Below, piece by piece: positions 8,984 through 17,901 of a stretch of 64,000 nt of DNA; within the stretch, counting starts at the first letter, position 1; each line of letters opens with the position of its first letter. A program made the position numbers and the translations under genes. This DNA is from PALSA-1004 sp963829085 (lineage in GTDB: Bacteria > Pseudomonadota > Gammaproteobacteria > Burkholderiales > SG8-41): positions 1 through 64,000 of the forward strand of contig CAWHHJ010000007.1 in the NCBI GenBank assembly GCA_963829085.1, written 5' to 3'. The notes under the pieces were generated by a model. The model was not told where the DNA came from and did no database searches. It saw only the letters and a list, made by a program, of their open reading frames with translations.

Positions 8984-10006
8984 TTACTTCGTCATGCCGA
9001 GCTCGTGTAGCGCGACCCTGAACTGGTCGTATTCGCTTTTCATATAACGTTCAGTGGCAGCGCTGTTCATGTAAGTGTTCTCGAACAGGTTGGTCTCAAC
9101 ATCCTTTTTCCACTCATCCGTTGCCGTAAGCTTGGCAAGGACGCGGTCCCAGTACGCCACTTGTTCAGCGGTCATGCCCTTTGGCCCGGCGACCATGCGC
9201 CAGTTGGTCACCACGGCATTCACGCCCTGCTCCTTCCACGTAGGAACGTCCGCCAGGACACCGCCGAGCCGGCGCGGAGCTGCCACGCCGAGCACACGCA
9301 GCTTGCCCGCTTCCTTGTGCGGCACCACGTTATTCGCAGCCGAAGAATTAACATCGATATGTCCGCCGAGCAACGCAGTGATGGCTTCGCCGCCGCCTTG
9401 GAATACGACCGTTCGCAACTTCCTGGCGTCGCCGCCGGCGGCTTTTGCCAGCAACGCCATTGCAATGTGATTCGTGCTGCCAACGCTGCTGCCCACTGCA
9501 ACGCTCACGGACGACGAATCTTTTTTCAGCCGTGCAAGCAGATCCGGTCCGCCTTTCATCGGCGACTGTGGCAGCACGGACACGGCGACTGATTCGCTCA
9601 GCAGGATTCCGAGGGGCGTGATGTGCGTGTAGTTGATCGGGCTGCGTCCGACGATATGATTCGTGAGCAGCGTCGGATTGCCGACGTAAACGATATTGCC
9701 ATCGCCGGCGTGCTGATTGAGATAGGTCCACCCGACCGCTCCACCGCCGCCCGGCTTGTTTACAACAGTAACGGGCACGTCGACGAGCTTGCGCTCCTGC
9801 AGGATTCTCTGCACGGTGCGCGCGGACTTGTCCTGACCGCCGCCCACACCTGTGCCGACAATAATTTCGATCGGCTTATCCGGTTTCCATTGCGCCGTCG
9901 CGGCATTCGCTACACCCGCCACAGAAAATAATGCGAATGCGGCGATAACCAACGAGGCGCCGGTTTCACACTTCATGTCGAGCGTGTTTATTGGCGGCTT
10001 ATACAT
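8984..10006 (-). CDS. Bug family (TctC-like) substrate-binding protein
   Basis: Periplasmic receptor of the divergent Bug subgroup, with the family start WKPDKPIEIIVGTGVGGGQD instead of YPxKPIRxIVPFxPGG. The signal peptide is visible (KCETGASLVIAAFALFSVAG then ANAATAQ). The VVNKPGGGGAVGW block and the C-terminal ADVPTWKEQG and YWDRVL segments are conserved. The start at 10006 is chosen because TAATG couples it to the stop of the upstream oxidoreductase gene. The second ATG at 9976 would give a signal peptide beginning MKCETG and is nearly as good. The open frame 36 codons further upstream is antisense-like shadow. It probably belongs to a small operon with the Gfo/Idh gene and the Bug gene at 11101. 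Ligand unknown. Confidence 0.88.
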   Translation of the reverse strand: MYKPPINTLDMKCETGASLVIAAFALFSVAGVANAATAQWKPDKPIEIIVGTGVGGGQDKSARTVQRILQERKLVDVPVTVVNKPGGGGAVGWTYLNQHAGDGNIVYVGNPTLLTNHIVGRSPINYTHITPLGILLSESVAVSVLPQSPMKGGPDLLARLKKDSSSVSVAVGSSVGSTNHIAMALLAKAAGGDARKLRTVVFQGGGEAITALLGGHIDVNSSAANNVVPHKEAGKLRVLGVAAPRRLGGVLADVPTWKEQGVNAVVTNWRMVAGPKGMTAEQVAYWDRVLAKLTATDEWKKDVETNLFENTYMNSAATERYMKSEYDQFRVALHELGMTK

Positions 10007-11085
10007 TACGTTTTGAGCGGTAGCGCAACGGGTGCGCCGCTGCGCAGGGAAAGCTCGATCGCGAGTGAGATTTCGAGCGTTCTGCGCGCGTCTTCTGCAG
10101 TGGCTAGCACACACGCCCGTCCGGTCGAAAGATGATCAAGCCAGGCTCGCGACTCTGACGCGACGGGTCCTTGAAATTCGCCGAGCGCCCAATCTCCAGG
10201 TGTGCCGCTGCCGAGGAACACCATGTTTACGACATGATCGGGGATGTAAACATGCGGCGTGCCGACATTGCTGTACATGATTTGATCCGTATGATCGTCG
10301 TCGAGAATCATCACGCCTTCAGTGCCCAGCAGTTCGACGCGCGCTGCGTGGCCAAGCGAAGGATAGTGCTGCGGCAGCGCGTAACACACGCCGAAGTTTA
10401 CGACTGCGCCATCAGCTAACGTAACGATCGCCCACGTCACATCGTTGGTGTTATATCCGGTTTCTTTAAGCACACTGCCTTGCCCGCGTGAGAATACCTC
10501 CACCGCCGGATTGCCCTCGAATAGCCAGTTCATGAGGTCGATGTAATAAGTGAGTCCGGACACCGAGCTGTTTTCCGGCAGCCGCTTCAAGGTTTGCGCC
10601 GCCTGCGAGCGCGAGTTATAGACGCGCGCCGCAGCGCTTGTCAGCCGGCCGAGGCGTCCCTGGATAATCTGCTCTTTAGCCAGCAGATAACGCTCCTTGT
10701 AGCGACGGCTGTAGCCAACGCGCAGATCGCCGCGGTTTGATGCGACGGCCGCGATGATTTTGTCCGCCCCGGCAAGATCGAGTGCGAGCGGTTTTTCAAC
10801 CAGGACCGGCTTACCTAACTCGAGCGCCTGCATGACCGGCAGGGTATGTGCGACTTCGATCGTTGACACAATAACCGCGTTGACTTGGGGATGAGATATT
10901 GCGGCGAGGTTATCGGACGAGTGAAATTGAGCACCGGTCCGTTCCGCAAGTTTTTGCGCGCGCGCAGGATCGCGATCCGTGACTGCGAGAAAGCGTACTG
11001 CCGGATGTCCGGCAGCCATGATGGCACGCAGCGTGCCGATGCGGCCCGAACCGATGACTGCAATCCCGAGTTGCCTCCGATTCAC
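10006..11085 (-). CDS. Gfo/Idh/MocA family NAD(P)-dependent oxidoreductase
   Basis: 359-residue oxidoreductase of the glucose-fructose oxidoreductase / inositol 2-dehydrogenase superfamily. The N-terminal Rossmann motif GIAVIGSGRIGT, the EKPLALDLAGAD motif (cofactor and substrate site Lys), and the C-terminal alpha/beta domain with YYIDLMNWLFEG (catalytic-region Asp/His position occupied by DLMNW) are visible. The gene lies 15 bases after the Bug gene at 11101 and overlaps the next Bug gene by one base (TAATG). The three are probably co-transcribed and act on the same sugar acid or polyol-like compound, as inference. The product is not assignable to IolG with confidence. Confidence 0.88.
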   Translation of the reverse strand: MNRRQLGIAVIGSGRIGTLRAIMAAGHPAVRFLAVTDRDPARAQKLAERTGAQFHSSDNLAAISHPQVNAVIVSTIEVAHTLPVMQALELGKPVLVEKPLALDLAGADKIIAAVASNRGDLRVGYSRRYKERYLLAKEQIIQGRLGRLTSAAARVYNSRSQAAQTLKRLPENSSVSGLTYYIDLMNWLFEGNPAVEVFSRGQGSVLKETGYNTNDVTWAIVTLADGAVVNFGVCYALPQHYPSLGHAARVELLGTEGVMILDDDHTDQIMYSNVGTPHVYIPDHVVNMVFLGSGTPGDWALGEFQGPVASESRAWLDHLSTGRACVLATAEDARRTLEISLAIELSLRSGAPVALPLKT

Positions 11086-11100
11086 GATTAGTACCGGGTT

Positions 11101-12060
11101 CTAATCAACACGCGCGCCGGAATCCTGCACGACCTTCGCCCACTTCGCGATTTCCGCTTTGATATAGGCGGCAAATTCTGCCGCTGTACCCGGGTCGGGA
11201 TCTGCTCCCTGACCACTCAGATAAGAGGCGACTGCGGGCGTGCGAAGGACTTTGACGAAGGCGCCATTGAGTTTCTCGATGATAGGCGCGGGCGTTCCGG
11301 CCGGCGCGACCAATCCATTCCAGCCGGTCGCCTCGTAACCGGGCACGCCCGCTTCGGCGATCGTGGGCACGTCGGGTAAGGCTGCGATGCGTTTGGCAGT
11401 ACTGACGCCGAGCGCGCGCAGCTGGCCGGATTTGACGTACGGGACCGCCGATGGCGCCGTCGCGAATGTGAGGGCAACGTGACCGGCGAGTAAATCGACC
11501 ATGGCGGGCGGAGCGCCTTTGTACGGCACATGCACATAGTTGATCCCGGTCATAGTTTTGAATAGTTCTGCCGACAAGTGAGGCTGGCTGCCGCTGCCCG
11601 CTGAGCTATAAAGCAACTCACCCGGATGCTTTTTTGCGAACGCGATGAATTCCTTGAGTGTGCTCACGGGCACTGACTTATGCACGACGAGCACCTGCGA
11701 CGTCGCGACGAGCATCGTTACCGGCGCGAAATCTTTAACCGGGTCGTAAGCGAGCTTCTTATAGAGGCTTGGATTGATCGTGTGCGCGGTCGAGAGGATC
11801 AGCAGCGAATAGCCGTCAGCGGCGGATCTTGCGACATTCTCCGCACCGATGTTCGCACCTGCGCCGGGGCGATTGTCGACAACAACTTGCTGGCCCCACT
11901 CTTCTGCGAGCTTCTGCCCGAGTGTGCGCGCCAATATGTCCGACGTGCCGCCGGGCGGGAACGGCACAACAATACGCACTGGCTTGACCGGATAAGATTG
12001 AGCGTATGCATGAATAGACAACAACAGCGCGCACGACGCATACAACGCTCGATTAATCAC
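11101..12060 (-). CDS. Bug family (TctC-like) substrate-binding protein, GTG start
   Basis: Classical Bug receptor. It has a signal peptide (INRALYASCALLLSIHAYAQ), the SYPVKPVRIVVPFPPGG start, VVVDNRPGAGANIG, HVPYKGAPPA and DVPTIAEAGVPGYE. The GTG at 12060 is the real start. It has a perfect AGGAGG six bases upstream and places the signal peptide at the N-terminus. The open frame upstream of it adds 112 residues without family similarity and was not used. Length then becomes 319 residues, normal for the family. It is first in the probable operon with the Gfo/Idh gene and the second Bug gene, divergent from the soluble Bug homologue at 12221. Confidence 0.92.
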   Translation of the reverse strand: MINRALYASCALLLSIHAYAQSYPVKPVRIVVPFPPGGTSDILARTLGQKLAEEWGQQVVVDNRPGAGANIGAENVARSAADGYSLLILSTAHTINPSLYKKLAYDPVKDFAPVTMLVATSQVLVVHKSVPVSTLKEFIAFAKKHPGELLYSSAGSGSQPHLSAELFKTMTGINYVHVPYKGAPPAMVDLLAGHVALTFATAPSAVPYVKSGQLRALGVSTAKRIAALPDVPTIAEAGVPGYEATGWNGLVAPAGTPAPIIEKLNGAFVKVLRTPAVASYLSGQGADPDPGTAAEFAAYIKAEIAKWAKVVQDSGARVD

Positions 12061-12162
12061 ACATCCTCCTGACCGGATCGCACACTCTGCTGGAACAACG
12101 CTGTGAGCGTGTGTACGCTGCAAGCGCTTCTGTTCGATGAGGGTAACATAAGGACATTCACG

Positions 12163-12228
12163 ATGAACATGCTCAAGCCGCGTGCAGCAGCAGCGGGAAT
12201 ATCTACCGAGATAGCACAACGTGATTGA
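12163..12228 (+). other. possible 21-codon upstream ORF overlapping the next gene start
   Basis: ATG with AAGGAC 7-8 bases upstream, 21 codons, ending TGA eight bases inside the next gene (GTG at 12221). It has the best ribosome-binding site in this leader and would couple translation to the downstream gene. The peptide (MNMLKPRAAAAGI...) is not a signal peptide. It could be a leader ORF or chance. Confidence 0.25.
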
Positions 12229-13147
12229 GAAACGAACCAGCTGGCATCCGCAGCGTGAAATTGAAATTGTCGCGGGCACCCCCGAAGGCGGCGGGCTCGA
12301 TCGTACGGCACGCGCGCTGGCAAAATCGCTTGCCGCGACGGGCATCACGAACGTTCCACTGAAAGTCACCAACATGCCCGGTGATGGCAGCCGCAAGATC
12401 TGGACATACCTTGATCGTTACGCGGCGGATCCGCACGTTCTTGTGGTTAGCTCGCCGAATGTGACGACTGACAATCTCACGGGTGTTTCTGCGTTTGATC
12501 ATGACAACTACACGCCGCTTGCAATACTGCACAATGAATACATCGCTTTCGTCGTGCGTTCAGACTCACGTCTCGCTGATAGCACGCTGCTGCTCGATCG
12601 CTTGGGCGCCGACCCTGGATCCATCAGCGTAGCGGTCGCGACTTCCCTCGGCAATCCGAATCACATCGCGCTTGCACAGGTGACACGGCATGCAGGCGGC
12701 GATGTGCAGCGCCTGCGGGTTCGAGCATTCGATTCTGCACGCCACGCAGTGGCTGACGTAATGGCGGGCGGTTGTGATGTAGGCGCGATCAGCGCGGCGA
12801 GCGCCGTGCCGGAACTCGAATCCGGCTTGCTGCGTCCGCTTGCCGTGTCTGCAACGGAACGACTTGCAGGTCTTTACGCGCAGACGCCGACGTGGATCGA
12901 ACAAGGTGTCGACTGTGCAATTGGCGCCTGGCGCGGGATCAACGGCGCACGCGGCCTTGGCACGGAACAGATTTCATTTTGGGACCAGGCGCTTGCAGCC
13001 GCTACATCGACGAGCGAATGGCAGAGTGAAATTGCGCGCAATTACTGGTCCGCCATGTACGTCGGAAGCGCGGATCTGCGCAAGCGTTTACCGGGAGAAC
13101 GCGCGCACATGAGCGCAGTGCTCAGCGATCTGGGCCTGCTGCGCTAA
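12221..13147 (+). CDS. Bug-type protein without a signal peptide
   Basis: 308-residue homologue of the Bug gene at 8984. It has the same start pattern (WHPQREIEIVAGTPEGGGLD against WKPDKPIEIIVGTGVGGGQD), the PxxVTNMPGDG block, the SLGNPNHIALAQ segment, TPTWIEQGVD and FWDQAL. The mature domain begins within about 8 residues of the start, and an in-frame TAG lies three codons before the GTG. No signal peptide can therefore be encoded in this frame, and the product would stay in the cytoplasm. The invariant GG of the canonical NKPGGGG ligand loop is changed (NMPGDGS). It is divergent from the three-gene Bug/Gfo operon. It could be a cytoplasmic sensor, a decayed receptor, or a gene whose signal sequence was lost. 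Confidence 0.75.
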   Translation: MIEKRTSWHPQREIEIVAGTPEGGGLDRTARALAKSLAATGITNVPLKVTNMPGDGSRKIWTYLDRYAADPHVLVVSSPNVTTDNLTGVSAFDHDNYTPLAILHNEYIAFVVRSDSRLADSTLLLDRLGADPGSISVAVATSLGNPNHIALAQVTRHAGGDVQRLRVRAFDSARHAVADVMAGGCDVGAISAASAVPELESGLLRPLAVSATERLAGLYAQTPTWIEQGVDCAIGAWRGINGARGLGTEQISFWDQALAAATSTSEWQSEIARNYWSAMYVGSADLRKRLPGERAHMSAVLSDLGLLR

Positions 13148-13282
13148 CAGAGCTGTTCAGCTTGTCCCGCCGGACATCTCCACGGTCTGGCTGGCATCGA
13201 TTCCGAGGCCTTTGTGCTATGCTTCCTGCCCGCCCATTTGCGGCAATCCCCTCGGGCGACTATCATCGATCCGGAGTTGAAA

Positions 13283-13837
13283 ATGCGCATGGAAGTACAT
13301 GTTCACGGCACTGCGTTTCTGTGCAAAGGTGTGCACCTCACGCAGGTCGAGCACGCGCTGCGGCCATGGCTGGACTACCTCGAAGTCGACGCCATCGACA
13401 AGATTCAGAGCCTCGAGCGCGAAGAACCGGGCGTGCGCTTCGATACGAAGGAACAGGCGCTCGATATGTGCTGGACCGGCGAAGTCGGCCGCAGCTTTCT
13501 TGCACGCGTCACCGAAGCATTCCAGGCGCTGGGGCCATTGACCGAGTACGCTTCGGAGGTGACTGTGACGTGCTATCACGACAACGGCAAAGAAGAATTC
13601 CAGCAGATCTTCATTGGCCCGAGCGCCGAAGCGATACATGAAATCCGCCGCCAATGTGTCGAAGAAGATCTCGCGGCACTTTTGTCGCCGCATTTCGACA
13701 AAGCGAGAGTCGACAAGGTGACCAATATGGTCAACCAGATGTTCGACGAGGAATGGAAAAGCCGCCCGGCCGCCGAGGAGCAACCGGTCGCAACTGCGGC
13801 ATTGCAACCGCATCCGCGCAACCGGCATCTGCATTGA
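13283..13837 (+). CDS. conserved betaproteobacterial hypothetical protein
   Basis: 184-residue soluble protein with no signal peptide or membrane segment. I recognise the sequence style (MEVHVHGTAFLCKGVHLTQ, then VRFDTKEQALDMCWTGEVG and the GPSAEAIHEIRRQC segment) from uncharacterised Burkholderiales proteins, possibly the family called DUF6806, but I cannot name a function. Acidic and aromatic residues dominate and the last 25 residues are low complexity. The ATG at 13283 follows a GGAG 7-8 bases upstream. The open frame runs 23 codons further without conservation. It lies upstream of two other genes in the same direction (13952, 14560), about 114 bases from the next. Confidence 0.75.
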   Translation: MRMEVHVHGTAFLCKGVHLTQVEHALRPWLDYLEVDAIDKIQSLEREEPGVRFDTKEQALDMCWTGEVGRSFLARVTEAFQALGPLTEYASEVTVTCYHDNGKEEFQQIFIGPSAEAIHEIRRQCVEEDLAALLSPHFDKARVDKVTNMVNQMFDEEWKSRPAAEEQPVATAALQPHPRNRHLH

Positions 13838-13951
13838 TAAACGCACGGTCATCGGTCCTGCACTGCGGCAATTGAACGTACACTTCATCGCACACGACGC
13901 GCCTTTGATCATCCGTTTCTAGCCGCCCCATCGATCACAAGTATTCGCGCT

Positions 13952-14560
13952 ATGGATGACATTGTTAAGCAGGCAATGTCGAAGTGGCCCGATGTACCGT
14001 CCGTGTATGGCTGGCTGGCACTCGACCGCCGTGGTAATTGGTTGATCAAGGGCGAGCGCATTTCCAATACCGTGGTAACGGACTTCATCGCGCGCAATTA
14101 CGAGCACGATAACGACGGCCGCTGGTATTTTCAGAATGGGCCGCAGCGGGTCTTCGTTACCCTTGACTACACGCCGTATGTCTATCGTCTTCGCTCAAGT
14201 CCGCAAACGTCGACGGAGCTCGAGACACACAGTGCCCGCAATGTGAGACGCCTGGATAGCGCGTGGATCGACGAAGGAGGTACGCTGTTACTCGATACCG
14301 AGCACGGCATCGGCCTCATCGATGACCGCGATCTCGATCGTTTGCTGACCTGCTTCACAAACGCGCGTGGAGCGTCCCTGGACGATGACGCGCTCGACGC
14401 TGCGATCGAGCAGTTGCAGGCGCGTTCGATGGCTGATCTGCGATTTTCGTATAACAGTAAAACCGTCCCCGTGCTGCCGATTGCTGCAGTCGATGTACCC
14501 CGCAAGTTCAACTTCGTGCAGCGGCCGCTACAGCCCGTCGGCGAAGAAGAGTGTCGTTAA
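13952..14560 (+). CDS. conserved hypothetical protein, DUF2946-like annotation group
   Basis: 202-residue soluble protein beginning MDDIVKQAMSKWPDVPSVYG, a start typical of an uncharacterised Burkholderiales family (KWPxVPxxYGWLxLDxRGxW, then FIARNYEHDxxGRWYFQNGPQRVFV). I believe it is often annotated as DUF2946 but am not certain. No catalytic motif is seen. Its stop overlaps the start of the HAD-IIB gene by one base (TAATG), so the two are likely co-translated. Function unknown. Confidence 0.75.
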   Translation: MDDIVKQAMSKWPDVPSVYGWLALDRRGNWLIKGERISNTVVTDFIARNYEHDNDGRWYFQNGPQRVFVTLDYTPYVYRLRSSPQTSTELETHSARNVRRLDSAWIDEGGTLLLDTEHGIGLIDDRDLDRLLTCFTNARGASLDDDALDAAIEQLQARSMADLRFSYNSKTVPVLPIAAVDVPRKFNFVQRPLQPVGEEECR

Positions 14561-15396
14561 TGCAGTCCATGGCAGGCTTCAGTCAGGACGCCCGTTCGCG
14601 CATACGCGGAGTGTTCTGTGATATCGACGACACGCTCACCACCGAGGGGCGTCTTACCGCAGGCGCATATTCAGCGCTCGAAAAATTACACGACGCCGGA
14701 TTTCTCGCGGTACCGATTACCGGCCGTCCCGCCGGGTGGTGCGATCATATTGCGCGCATGTGGCCGGTTGATGGAGTGGTCGGCGAAAACGGCGCACTCT
14801 ACTTCCGGTACGATCACGGGAAACGTCGAATGCACCGCCGGTTTGTCGACGATGATGTCGCGCGCGCGGCGAAACGCGCGCGCCTTACGGCGATTCGCGA
14901 TCGCATACTTGAAGCGGTGCCTGGCTGTGCCGTTGCGAGCGATCAGCACTATCGAGAAACCGATCTTGCCATTGATCACTGCGAGGACGTGCAGAAGCTT
15001 TCGGTGAAGGCGATAGACATGATCGTCGGGCTGATGCGCGCGTCTGGACTGACCGCGAAAGTAAGTTCGATCCATGTCAACGGCTGGTTTGGGGATTATG
15101 ACAAGCTTTCGATGACGCAGCTGCTGATGAGTGAGTGTTTCAACACTGAGCTCGACGAACACGCTGACGAATTCGTCTTCGTGGGAGACTCGCCGAATGA
15201 TGCTCCGATGTTTGCCTATTTTCCCCACGCGGTTGGCGTTGCGAATATCCGCGCATTCGCTGGTCGTATTGAGTCAGAGCCGGCCTATGTGACCGAAGCG
15301 GCGAACGGCGCCGGCTTTTGCCAGGTCGTAGACTTTCTCCTCGCCGGCCAGCACGCTTCCGAGACTCCAGAGGACGTGAAAAACGCAAAGGTATAA
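14560..15396 (+). CDS. HAD-IIB family hydrolase
   Basis: HAD phosphatase of the Cof/IIB type, 278 residues. Motif I is VFCDIDDTLTTEGR (catalytic DxD), motif II is in PITGRPAGWC, then GENGALYF, and motif IV is FVFVGDSPNDAPMFAYF. The cap domain lies between them. Mannosyl-3-phosphoglycerate or sucrose-phosphate phosphatase-type enzymes share this layout, but no synthase partner is nearby, so substrate is open. ATG 14560 overlaps the stop of the preceding gene (TAATG) with a GAAGAAGAG stretch upstream. A GTG three codons earlier is possible. Confidence 0.85.
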   Translation: MQSMAGFSQDARSRIRGVFCDIDDTLTTEGRLTAGAYSALEKLHDAGFLAVPITGRPAGWCDHIARMWPVDGVVGENGALYFRYDHGKRRMHRRFVDDDVARAAKRARLTAIRDRILEAVPGCAVASDQHYRETDLAIDHCEDVQKLSVKAIDMIVGLMRASGLTAKVSSIHVNGWFGDYDKLSMTQLLMSECFNTELDEHADEFVFVGDSPNDAPMFAYFPHAVGVANIRAFAGRIESEPAYVTEAANGAGFCQVVDFLLAGQHASETPEDVKNAKV

Positions 15397-15487
15397 TGCG
15401 ACGACGATGCCGGCGGTGGTCATCGCCCGATAACGATTTGCTCAACGGGCTTCGTGTGCGCGAAGGCGAGGATTGAAGAATCTCAAT

Positions 15488-16525
15488 ATGATCGATCTCA
15501 GAAGCGACACAGTGACCAAACCGACCGAGGCGATGCTCGATGCAATGCACAGCGCGACCTACGGCGACGATTCGCGCGACGGTGATGCGACCGTCCAGAA
15601 ACTCGAAGCGCTGGCAGCGCAGAAAACCGGCAAGGAAGCCGGCGTATTTGTGCCGAGCGGGACGATGTCGAATCTTGTGTCGCTGCTCGCGCATGCAGAT
15701 CGCGGCGGCGAGGTTCTCGTCGAGGGCCGCTCCCATATCCTCAATTCGGAGCTCGGCAACGTCAGCACGATCGCAGGAATGTTCTACCGGGGACTCGGTG
15801 GTACGCGCGGCGCCATGGATGTCGAAGAACTGACCGAGCGCATCCGGCCGCGCCGCATAACACCCAACAAGCTCGGAACGGCGCTGGTATGGATGGAAAC
15901 GACGCATAACGGCGCCGGCGGTGCGGTGCTGCCGCTGGATCACATGGCGCAGGTGTATGCGATCGCGCACTCGAACGGCGTGCCCGTACACACCGACGGC
16001 GCACGGCTCTTTAACGCGGCGGCGGCGCTTGGCGTCAATGCAAGCGAAGTGACGCGGCACACCGACTCCGTATCTTTCTGCATTTCGAAAGGACTGTCGG
16101 CGCCGGTCGGGTCGCTCGTATGCGGATCGAGCGACTTCATAGAACGCACGCGCGGCTTTCGTCGCATGATCGGCGGGAACCTGCGCCAGGCCGGTCCTAT
16201 CGCCGCGGCGGGGGTCGTGGCACTCGAGAACATGGTCGACCGTCTGCCCGAAGATCACCGGACCGCCCGGCGGCTTGCTACGGGCCTGCACGCGGTCGAC
16301 GCGACGATTATCGATCCCGCAAGTGTCCAGACGAATCTCGTGCGGGCAACGACGCGGGCCAGCGGACGCAAGGCCGCAGACTGGTCGGCAGACCTGAAGC
16401 AGCGCGGCATTCAGGTCAGTGCGTGTTCAGTCTGGGACCTGCGGTTCGTAACGCATCGCCATATCGCCGACGCCGACATCGACCGCGCGGTTGCCGAATT
16501 CGCTGAACTCTGGCGGAAGCACTAA
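15488..16525 (+). CDS. ltaE: low-specificity L-threonine aldolase
   Basis: PLP-dependent threonine aldolase of about 345 residues, cleaving L-threonine or L-allo-threonine to glycine and acetaldehyde. Seen are the family start MIDLRSDTVTKPTEAML, GTMSNLV (phosphate loop), VPVHTDGARLFNAA (PLP-ring Asp), and the Schiff-base Lys in SFCISKGLSAPVGSLV. The C-terminal small domain has FVTHRHI. The ATG at 15488 matches the family N-terminus. The TTG at 15473 is too close to GAGG to be used. It follows the HAD-IIB gene by 91 bases and may be independent. Confidence 0.92.
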   Translation: MIDLRSDTVTKPTEAMLDAMHSATYGDDSRDGDATVQKLEALAAQKTGKEAGVFVPSGTMSNLVSLLAHADRGGEVLVEGRSHILNSELGNVSTIAGMFYRGLGGTRGAMDVEELTERIRPRRITPNKLGTALVWMETTHNGAGGAVLPLDHMAQVYAIAHSNGVPVHTDGARLFNAAAALGVNASEVTRHTDSVSFCISKGLSAPVGSLVCGSSDFIERTRGFRRMIGGNLRQAGPIAAAGVVALENMVDRLPEDHRTARRLATGLHAVDATIIDPASVQTNLVRATTRASGRKAADWSADLKQRGIQVSACSVWDLRFVTHRHIADADIDRAVAEFAELWRKH

Positions 16526-16537
16526 ACAGCACACCAC

Positions 16538-16557
16538 GCCTCGCAGGTGCGCGAGGC
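16538..16557. terminator. hairpin after threonine aldolase gene
   Basis: Perfect 7-base inverted repeat GCCTCGC / GCGAGGC with a 6-base loop, 13 bases after the aldolase stop and 32 bases before cydA. No T-tract follows, so only a weak terminator candidate. Confidence 0.35.
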
Positions 16558-16588
16558 CGGCCATTAACTGGCGTACGATCTCTCACGT

Positions 16589-17901
16589 ATGGATGCTGGC
16601 CCTGACTTACTGCTGCTCGCCCGCGCTCAATTCGGTCTGAACATCGGTTTCCACATTCTGTTTCCGACGCTCACCATAGCGCTCGGCTGGATACTGCTGT
16701 TCTTTCGCATACAGTACGCGCGCAGCGGCGACGCCGCATGGCTCGCCACTTATCAGTTATGGACGAAAATCTTTGCGCTGTCCTTCACGATGGGGGTGGT
16801 GACCGGCATCACGATGTCGTTCCAGTTCGGCACCAACTGGCCCGGCTACATGCTGAAAGTGGGCAACATCGCCGGACCGCTGCTCGCGTATGAAGTACTG
16901 TTTGCTTTCTTCCTTGAAAGCACGTTCCTCGGCGTGATGTTATTTGGCGCCAGGCGCGTGCCCAAATGGCTGCACATCTTCTCTACCGCGATGGTGGCAC
17001 TTGGCACAACGTTATCCGCGTTCTGGATACTGGCGCTCAATTCGTGGATGCAGACACCGGCCGGCTATGTCATGGACGGCAATGCACTGATCGCGGGCGA
17101 CTGGTGGCAGGTGATATTCAATCCGTCACTGCCCTACCGGTTGGTGCATATGATGCTTGCTTCGGGTTTGACTGCCGCCTTCGTGATCGCAGGACTGTCG
17201 GCATGGCGGCTATTGCGCGCGAGCGATGATCGGGCGGCACGGCATGCGCTGCTCACCGGCATCCGGCTCGCGGCTGGTACCTGATTCCCATGCAGATGCT
17301 CGCCGGCGATATGCATGGCCTCAATACGCTGAAGCACCAGCCGGCAAAAATCGCCGCCATCGAAGCCATCTGGAAAACCGAGCGCAGCGCGCCGTTGATT
17401 CTGTTTGCGATACCCAATCAAGCGCAGCAAAGAAATGATTTTGTGGTCGAGATCCCGAAGCTCGGGAGCTTGATTCTCGCGCACGATGTGAATGCCGAGA
17501 TCAAAGGCATCGATGCGTTCGCGCCGGATACCGCGCCCGTCCTGCCCGTATTCTTTGCGTTTCGCGTCATGGTCGGCATGGGGGTGCTGATGCTCGTGCT
17601 GTCGTGGGCCGGTGTGTGGGCGACCCGGCGCGGCGTTTTGCCCGGGCGCCTAATGCTATGGGCGTACGCCGCGTTCACTTTTGCGGGGTGGGTAGCGACG
17701 CTCGCCGGCTGGCTGGTCACCGAAATTGGCCGCCAGCCATGGCTCGTGACGGGCGTGCTGCGAACTGCCGACGCGGTTGGACCGGTATCAGGCCCGCAGC
17801 TCGGCGCGAGTATGACGGTTTATATCATTACGTACTCGCTGATGTTCATTGCGTTCATGGTCGTCCTCACGCACCTGGCAGGCAAAGGCGCGCGGACATG
17901 A
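16589..17901 (+). CDS. cydA: cytochrome bd-type quinol oxidase subunit I, with a frameshift
   Basis: Quinol oxidase subunit I of the short Q-loop (CioA-like) type, which reduces O2 to water at the cytoplasmic membrane using hemes b and d. The first open frame (to 17284) carries the heme-ligand His in GFHILFPTLT and the second ligand His in RLVHMMLASG. The second frame (from about 17281) carries MLAGDMHGLNTLKHQPAK, the Met ligand in FRVMVGMG, and GRQPW. The protein is cut by a TGA at 17282 and continues in the -1 frame. The break lies in GCTGGTACCTG at 17274-17283. Adding one base or removing two restores one protein of about 437 residues. Both halves are otherwise intact. It is either a sequence error or a true frameshift. 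It overlaps cydB by four bases. Confidence 0.85.

Noticed and set aside
12061..12396. 112-codon extension of the Bug ORF at 11101
   Set aside because: AGGAGG precedes the GTG at 12060 and the signal peptide starts there. The upstream part is shadow of the divergent gene.
17270..17295. Programmed -1 frameshifting in cydA
   Set aside because: No slippery heptamer of the A-AAA-AAG or similar type at GCTGGTACC and no family precedent known to me.
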